A stretch of DNA of 64,000 nt from Myrica gale (lineage: Eukaryota; Streptophyta; Magnoliopsida; Fagales; Myricaceae). The stretch is taken from assembly GCA_963930655.1 (NCBI GenBank), contig OZ005610.1, positions 10,421,001 through 10,485,000 on the forward strand, given 5' to 3'. Shown in pieces: positions 57,552-64,000 of this stretch. Below the pieces are notes generated by a model that saw only the letters and a program-made list of their open reading frames with translations, made no database searches and was not told the origin of the DNA. The stretch's first letter is position 1. The number at the start of each line of letters is the position of its first letter. The position numbers were made by a program, and so were the translations under genes.

Positions 57552-58879
57552 GTTATGAGCCTGCCGATCATGAATTTTAGAGCTTCCATTCAATGGAAAT
57601 TTAGAACCATTTGATTCCATTAATTTCCTTCTTTCAACATAAGGATCCCCGCCAAATAAAAATATGACAATACCAGAATCATGAGAAACTGAATATAGAC
57701 CAAATCAACCCAAAGGTTTTTCTTAGCCCGGCCGGCTTAAGAGTAAAGCAACTTATGCAATAGCATAAGGCCTCACATTGAGAAAGGCTAAGAGACAAAA
57801 TAAAATAATATTTTTTTTTGTATGGTAGATGACTCAAGAAATAAAAAGATAATTGAGCTAAGAAAAAAAAAGATATGCAATCTTTTCATTTTTTTATTAT
57901 GAGCGGACTATCTTTTTTTATTATGGGTGACGAATCACGAAAAGAAATCCACAGGTTGTCGTCGAATCCGCATTTTTCGAAGATCGGTAAGTCTTATGAT
58001 GCGTAATCGTTGTGTTATTTTGCGCGTTTAGGAATAGATTTGATTGGCTAATGTGAACATTGCTAGTAGTTGGTATTGTGTGTGAGTGATTCGGATGTTT
58101 GAGGGTGAAAATTTTGAGTATTGAGGTTTGAGAAATATTATAAAGTAAAAATATGTTATGGGAGTTGGTGAAAAAGTAAAGAGAGAAAATTTTTAATAAG
58201 TATTATAATAATAAAAAATTATGTGGTGAATTTTTTATGATTAAACCCAAATATTTGTGCACCAAACATACCAATTTTGGTGGTGAAGCTTAGGGTTTTT
58301 AAATAATGTGCTTTGGATGTTTGTAATCTGTTGGCATATTTAGTTGTTTCTATGAATAAGTAATTTTATTGCATGCATCACGAGTAATTGTGGAAAGATT
58401 GCATGTGATTGACTCTTTGTACTATATAAAAGAAATATGATTATACGAGTTCATGTATAGGAATCGAGCCAAATTATATGAGTTAAGTTGGTGAAATAAA
58501 TGGGTCTAAATCATGTTCTAAATATTGCTTGATATATATCAAGAAACCCTATTTGAGTATAGTAGTTATAATAAGATATGAGATTAAGTTATTTATAAAA
58601 TAGCTCAATAACCGATAAAGTTCATCTTGGGTCAAGACAAAGAAAATACTAAAGATAGGTAGAAAAGGAAGTTATTTAACTAGCCATTTGTCATAGAAAA
58701 ATAAAAATGGTAGCCCCACCCACACTTCGGCTCTTTAATTGAAATAGGAGTAAAATAAAGTGTGAAGTTTGATCTCGAACTCAGAATTTTAGCTTTGATA
58801 TCATATGAAGTTAACAACTTTCCTAAAAACTTTAGCTGTTTGAAAGAAATAGATTTTATTAGGGATAAAATATACTAGT

Positions 58880-59245
58880 TTCACCCATCAACTATAAAGA
58901 ATTTGACACATTGCACTCTAAACTATCAGCTTTGAAATATTACACCTTCCAACTATCAACTTTAGATAATTTGCACCATTAATTAATTTTTAGACCAAAA
59001 TGACGATAATACCCTTGTTCCATTTTGCATTTATTTAGGATATTGTTGTCAATTCATTAAGTCATCCAGTATATTATTGTCAGGCAGGAGATGTAAAATA
59101 TCTAATATTGATAGTTCATAGTTGGATTGTGTAATGTGTAAATGTAAGTAGTTTAGGATGCAAATTACCTAATATTGATTGTTGTTGGGTGTGTCAAAAT
59201 TCATAGTTTATGATGCAATGTGTCAAATTATCTATTGGTAATGAA
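58880..59245. mobile_element. Decayed inverted-repeat element
   Basis: AATTTGACACATTGCA(C/T) near the left (about 58910) is repeated inverted near the right (about 59215-59230), and 'aaactat', 'caactatcaa' and 'taatttgca' words recur symmetrically. Arms of about 120-150 bases are estimated. The exact ends and any duplication were not resolved. Confidence 0.5.
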
Positions 59246-59718
59246 AAAAAATGTAGTTATCTCATTTTATTATAAAATTATATTCTTTTAACACTTTTAT
59301 AATATTTGAAAAACTGGTTAAAGTGCAAATGAAAAGGGTTAAAGGAAATAAAAAGAGGAAAACTCTATAGTTTCCCCACCAAATTCTACAGATCATCTCA
59401 TATTGTTTATGTAATATCCTAAGTAGTCTATGAGATTCAAGTTTCAACGTACTCCTTTAATTCCACTTGTCTGAATTTGATCGATGTGTACATGAGCATT
59501 TAATTACATGTACGTTTCCGTGATTAGAGAAAATTATCCTGAGAGTTACTACCCAAAACAAACAGTCTTGTACTTCGAAGCTTTATAATATTGCAGGCCG
59601 TAAAAGTTATTGAATAGCCTTCCCTTTTCTTCTTCTTTTTACAAATTTTATATTAGCGTGAGAGATGCTGATCGAGACTAACCTATTCTGCAGCGAAATC
59701 GATGAACTAATTGACAAA

Positions 59719-59920
59719 TGGCTATTATGCACAGCTTTAATGACACTTAGTTCACAAACTATACACAATAGGAATGAAAAGGTCTCGTACAATTAGATCA
59801 GGGGGATCTCAAGAGCACCGACTGGCTATTATGCACAGCTTTAATGACACTTAGTTCACAAACTACACACAATAGGAATGAAAAGGTCTCGTACAATTAG
59901 ATCAGGGGGATCTCAAGAGC
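59719..59920. repeat. 98-bp tandem duplication
   Basis: Two copies, 59719-59816 and 59823-59920, beginning TGGCTATTATGCACAGCTTT and ending GATCTCAAGAGC. They differ by a single T/C change that I can see (ACTATACAC against ACTACACAC). A spacer of 6 bases separates them. The near identity implies a recent event. Confidence 0.92.
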
Positions 59921-60986
59921 GGGATCGGATTCGATGATAAGTCACTGTGTGTTAAGGGTGGAAAGGGAGGGCTGAGATTTAAAAATCTCAGTTCCGACGC
60001 TCACGATATGGACACCTCATTTAATGAGGTGGGAGGGGAAATGAAGCCACAAAATTTGGCTTGGCTAGACACAGTCGGCTAAAGATATTTTTTTCTTTCG
60101 ATTCTTTCCTAACATATCTTCCGCAACACGTCTTCTTTCCATTTTCCCTGCTATCTTCTCCAACAAGCTGTGGGTTATTGCTCAAAGGCACTGCTTTGCT
60201 TAGGCTTTGGTTTTGTTCTTTTGTTTTTTTATTTTTTATTTTTTTTGTCCTTTTCCTTAGGCTTGATCTTTATTATGTCAATGATCAAAGTGTTTTGGTG
60301 CAACGTCTCTCTCTTTCTTCATTCTTTTCTTTTATTTTTATCGGGTTATTGATCATTTTACTGTGAATATGAGCAATATCTCTTTATATGAGCAAAGATT
60401 TCCATTGTTCCTTCTTAGCTTTTGGGGATGTAATGTTGCAGAAGGTGCAGGGAAGACCACACTGCAGGAAGATGGTGGGCGGAGCAAAAGGTTGCAGGGA
60501 AGAGTGGAAAGCTGCAGTGTGTGATTGGCTATTCAATTTTTTTGGTTTCATGTGATAGATTTTTTCCCCTGTTTTTCATACTGCGAACATTCTAAAATGT
60601 GCAATTAATTCTTTGAATTGTATTTAACTATTGTTCTGAAACTAGACAATTAGTTTCTTGTGTTCAAGATACCTTTCACAATTTTACAACATAATTCTGA
60701 TTTGATACAAGGATTGAAGACACAAGGGCACTTTGGGCTAGGTACATTTCTGAAGCGGTTTTAGCAGATTACTGGTACAGAGATCAATGTTCATCAGACC
60801 TATTTGTAAGCTGAAATGCTTAAAAAAACAAAAATCGTAAACTGACCTGCAAGTGGTAGTACAGACATTTCTGCTTGGAACTAAACATAAAAGCATAAAT
60901 TGAAATGCTTGAGATGCACCTCGCATCTCATTTTTCTCCTCCAGGATGATATGAATTTAAAATTCCATCTAAACATACTAAAATTC

Positions 60987-61139
60987 CTAGGATTTTACAA
61001 CAGAGTGATCCCTCCATCTAGAGATACCGGAATTAACTGTCTTGAGTAAGACTCCAATGCGCTCCACTAAAAGAGAATCTTCTAGTTCTTCCATTTCAGC
61101 ATGTTCTTTCTCCATGATCAGCTCCAGATCTTCAAAATG
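60987..61139 (-). CDS. Isolated terminal exon resembling SWI3A (SWI/SNF chromatin-remodelling subunit)
   Basis: After a good acceptor (TTGCTTTTTCACAAG) the minus strand encodes HFEDLELIMEKEHAEMEELE, then DSLLVERIGVLLKTVNSGISRWRDHSVVKS-stop, exactly 51 codons. This matches the C-terminal coiled segment of plant SWI3A-type proteins, scaffold subunits of SWI/SNF remodellers. No other SWI3 domain (SWIRM, SANT) lies in the window. Immediately upstream on the same strand is the FAR1-related gene. Either this is an orphan fragment, or the rest of the gene lies beyond position 64000 and the FAR1-related gene sits in its last intron. The exon itself shows no stop or frameshift. Confidence 0.6.
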   Translation of the reverse strand, partial: HFEDLELIMEKEHAEMEELEDSLLVERIGVLLKTVNSGISRWRDHSVVKS

Positions 61140-61720
61140 CTTGTGAAAAAGCAATAGATGCAATTCCATATAAGTGAAAGGGTTTATGCAATTCCAAACA
61201 TGCGGAAATCGCAATATGAGCAATTCCATATAAGTGAAATGGTTTTCATTTGTCTCCCACTCGTCATCCTCAACTACAATCCAACAAATCTGATACGACC
61301 TCTGTACCAAGAGTGTGCTACGAATGCATCAACATCATATCTGCCAAGCTTATGCCACAAGCCTCTGAAGTAATTGAAAGACCCTGTATAATGTTTTTAC
61401 TTCTAAATTACTGGCAGCAGATGAAGATAGAAATACACTCCAAAATGATGCATCAAACAATTTCTATATTAATAACATGAATGACCACCTGAAAGTCTAT
61501 AATGAGTAATATGCAACAGATGCCAAATTATTTACATACAATACAACACCACTTAACAAAATTAATCTCCAATAGTGAATATGCAAAAGATACATAATAA
61601 CAAGAAAGTCTCATTAGCCAATAAACTCAAAAGATTCCAGATTTTCTACATACAATCCAACACCATTGCATACAAAAAATCAAATATTTTCAAAAAGTAG
61701 ACCCAATACAACTGATGAGC
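61140..61720. other. Spacer between the SWI3A-like exon and the FAR1-related gene
   Basis: Contains two copies of GCAATTCCATATAAGTGAAA (about 61160 and 61220) and AT-rich non-coding DNA with an imperfect repeat of 'aatatgcaa(c/a)agat'. No gene seen. Confidence 0.45.
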
Positions 61721-64000
61721 CTAGAAGTCATCTAGGCTTCTATATCGTCCACATTGGGAATGCTCATCATCGCTTGATACCTGGGAAGAAATTAAAAAAT
61801 ATATATTTCAGCATGGGTATGTAAGATGAAATCAAAGCAAAATGTATGAGTAGGTACCTCTGAGTCATCCTCTAACTGCAAGTGGCGAGCAACTGGTTGG
61901 GACCCTGTAGCAGCACTACTCTTTTGACCAACCCTTGACTTTTTCCTGAGTTCAAGCCCACTCTTTAATCACTTGTTGCCTCGATGCTTCGGTTCCCGTG
62001 TCTTGAACCCCTTTGCAACAATGGCTACAGCTGCATCTGCTCTTGTAACATCTGTTATTTTGTCAGAGTCAACTAACTCTATGGTGAGCGGTAACTGAGC
62101 AAGATCATTAGCTAGTATAGTGTGATGACGCTGGAGGATCTTCCATGATTCCGGATGATTCCCATATTTCCAAATAGTAGAAGCATAGAGGTTCATATAC
62201 GTCCTGCGGTTGATTACCCTCTCCAATTCTGGATCAATCATTATGTTTGATGTGGAATCTGGCGCAGCTCTCAATCTTGCCTCCTTTGTCCACCTACTTA
62301 GAATATACTCATCTGGGATTCTCCAGCAAACTCTCCCTTGTTTCAGAAGCCATATGATGTGGCAACAAATGACACCAACAAAGTTAAAGTATTTGCAGCT
62401 ACATTGATGAAAACCGTTAATAGTAGTAATTACTTGTCGTTTCGCTGTCACACAGTTATGGGTTGGGTCGGGGCTGCAGGAATGTAGTTCAACCTCTTCT
62501 GATCCATTACTCTCCCTCCTACAATCAAATGTTATGCAATAAATCTTATCTGTCTGTTCCATAAAAAGATCAAAAACATTTGGAGTGTAAACTTTTGATG
62601 CGTGAATACAAAGCGGGTCATTGGTCCTTATAAGAGGCAATTTATCCTGCATATCAAAATTTGATTTCAGCTCCTTGTATCGCATGTCATCAATTGCCTG
62701 CTGAAAGTGTTGAAAAAATCGGCTCATATTCATCACCGTCTTCAAGTACCTGCGCAATCTCGAGTTAAAACTTTCACTCAACTGTGTAGTCCTCTTACCT
62801 GCGCAGAAAACATTTCGTACATGTGTTGGGGCCCACTTCTCACGCTTCTCATAGATTCTTTGCAACCACTCATTGTCTTGAAGGCCATGATCTTCAATCA
62901 TCTTAGACCAAGCAAGGTCAAAGTCATCTATATCACCATCGAAAAGGAGCATATTCCAATCTTTTTTAAAGTCCTTGTTCCCGAATAGTGATCCAAGATT
63001 TTTTAGTGCATTCTGATTAATATGCCATACGCAAAGAAAGTGATGTGTGTTTGGCAAGGAGATAGGGATTGCAGCAAGCATACCAGCATCTTGGTCGGTG
63101 AAAAGCGATTGGGGTTCCTTCCCTTCCATACACTCAATGAAGGTCTCAAACAACCATTTGAATGAATTAGCTGTCTCATCAAATAATAGACATGCCCCAA
63201 ACACTACTTGCTCCCTGTGATGATTCACCCCTAGAAATGCCCCTAATGGCCTGTGCTCATGATTTGTCCTGTAAGTGGTATCGAATGACACAAAGTCCCC
63301 AAAAAGTGCGTAGTCATTCTGCATGTCGTGGTCAGACCAGAATATATTAGTTATATGCTCATCGTCATCTAACATAACTCTGAAGAAGAATTGAGAATTT
63401 TTTCGTCGCTGATCACCAAACCAATTAATAAGTGCACCTGCTACTCCACCATCCATTGATTTACTTCTTTTACTACTTAAATAATTTTTCAAGTCCATTT
63501 GAGTGAATCCCAAGTGCTCTCTTCCCCCAGCCTGGGCCGCCATCAAATCATGTGCTAGCTTCGGGCGAATGCCTGTTCTGTCTGCATCGTTGCACTGAAG
63601 ACGTTGTAATTCATTTATTCGCCTATGGGAACGAAGTAAGTGGACTTTCGATGGTGTAGCCAATTCGTGATTATGCCGTGGGTACCAATCAAATGTGTAA
63701 TACATTCCATTTGATTGTCGTTGGATGGTGAAACTTGCAAGACACTCGCACCTAGTATTCCGCCGTTTCTTCTTCAAAGGCACTGCTTGTTGTTTCTCTC
63801 TTCTCAACCCTTCTTTGCTACACACAAATGTTCTAACTGTATAATATCTTTTTTCTTTATTCTTGAACCCACTGGACTTCCGAATGCTAAATCCAATGCT
63901 AATTGCGTAACGGTTGTACCAATCGTAAGCGTGCTCCTCATCTCTAAACTCTAAGCTCCAAATATTTACAGATTTCCCGGTGTCTGCCCGAACTATTTCA
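61721..64000 (-). CDS. FAR1-related (FRS) protein, 5' partial, with an internal stop near the C-terminus
   Basis: FRS proteins descend from Mutator-type transposases; FHY3 and FAR1 are light-signalling transcription factors. The frame is open from the window edge to a TGA at 61969-61971, 676 codons. In order: FAR1 zinc-binding domain (EHAYDWYNRYAISIGFSIRK, then VCSKEGL, CECLASF, YPRHNHEL), MULE transposase-like core (FVSFDTTYRTN near 63280, SLFTDQDAGM near 63095, HHFLCVWHINQNA), and SWIM zinc finger (CSCKYFNFVGVICCH, C-x-C..C-x-H, near 62380). After the TGA the same frame continues: LKSGLELRKKSRVGQKSSAA..QLEDDSE to a GT donor at 61857. A last exon, 61721-61780, reads VSSDDEHSQCGRYRSLDDF-stop. 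So the ancestral C-terminus seems to be about 55 residues longer. The start codon and upstream exons lie beyond the window. Confidence 0.88.

Larger units (their letters stand above)
55177..60986. other. Gene-poor region with several transposons
   Basis: No host gene recognised. It holds AT-rich MITE-like blocks (about 55.93-56.2 and 58.03-58.26 kb), a hAT element, an inverted-repeat relic, a 98-bp tandem duplication and, around 59.97-60.03 kb, two small palindromes (CTGAGATTTAAAAATCTCAG and CCTCATTTAATGAGG). Confidence 0.5.

Noticed and set aside
62707-62988. 93-codon open frame on the + strand
   Set aside because: Antisense shadow of the FAR1-related coding sequence, which is continuous and has domain support.
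1-64000. tRNA, rRNA, snRNA genes and CRISPR arrays
   Set aside because: No cloverleaf-type tRNA with both boxes and matching stems, no rRNA segment and no regularly spaced repeat-spacer array was seen. The tRNA-like pol III boxes at 20.4 and 51.6 kb fit SINEs better.

Overview
This window is nuclear DNA from a flowering plant, almost certainly a eudicot. Genes are split by AT-rich GT-AG introns, several protein families are plant-specific (type-A G-gamma, FAR1-related, Agenet/ENT, calmodulin-like CML8 type), and the spacers are full of plant transposons: Copia, non-LTR, hAT and Mutator-like. The species cannot be named from the sequence. A woody eudicot would fit the repeat load, but that is a guess.

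Layout. 1-9 kb: an Agenet/ENT chromatin-reader gene (+) whose N-terminal half was not found, then a complete four-exon G-protein gamma-subunit gene (-). 9-16.5 kb: spacer with a hAT-like element, a decayed Copia polyprotein and a DUF4283 retroelement fragment. 16.7-23 kb: a 13-exon SR-rich cyclophilin (CYP63/CYP95 type, -). 23-30 kb: no host gene, but a run of inverted-repeat elements, three with recognisable 9-bp target duplications. The largest is a Pack-MULE-like element carrying pieces of a CONSTANS-LIKE gene. 30.6-34.1 kb: RNA polymerase III subunit RPC6 (-), with its coding sequence in one exon behind a 2.7-kb 5'-UTR intron. 35.6-38.6 kb: a non-coding LTR retrotransposon with both LTRs. 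39-45.5 kb: a small unknown protein, a Mutator-type MITE, a solo LTR, relics of duplicated RPC6 flanks, a complete calmodulin-like gene (+), and an intronless unknown gene whose cysteines fall in two exact C(X7C)3 arrays. 45.5-52 kb: spacer with clean retroposon insertions. 52.4-55.2 kb: a pseudogene of an ACA12/13-type calcium ATPase, split by a solo LTR and carrying a nonsense codon. 56-60 kb: a hAT element with perfect 8-bp target duplications and a 98-bp tandem duplication. 61-64 kb: an isolated terminal exon resembling SWI3A, then a FAR1-related gene (-) running off the window, with a stop codon in front of what looks like its original tail.

The genes do not form an operon or cluster. 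They are unrelated housekeeping or signalling genes on both strands. The coherent story is transposon activity: Mutator-type elements capturing host exons, retroelements breaking a pump gene, and a domesticated Mutator-type protein possibly lying inside an intron of a chromatin-remodelling gene. Splice coordinates were worked out by hand from GT/AG sites, reading phase and family conservation. Homology statements come from recognition, not from searches.
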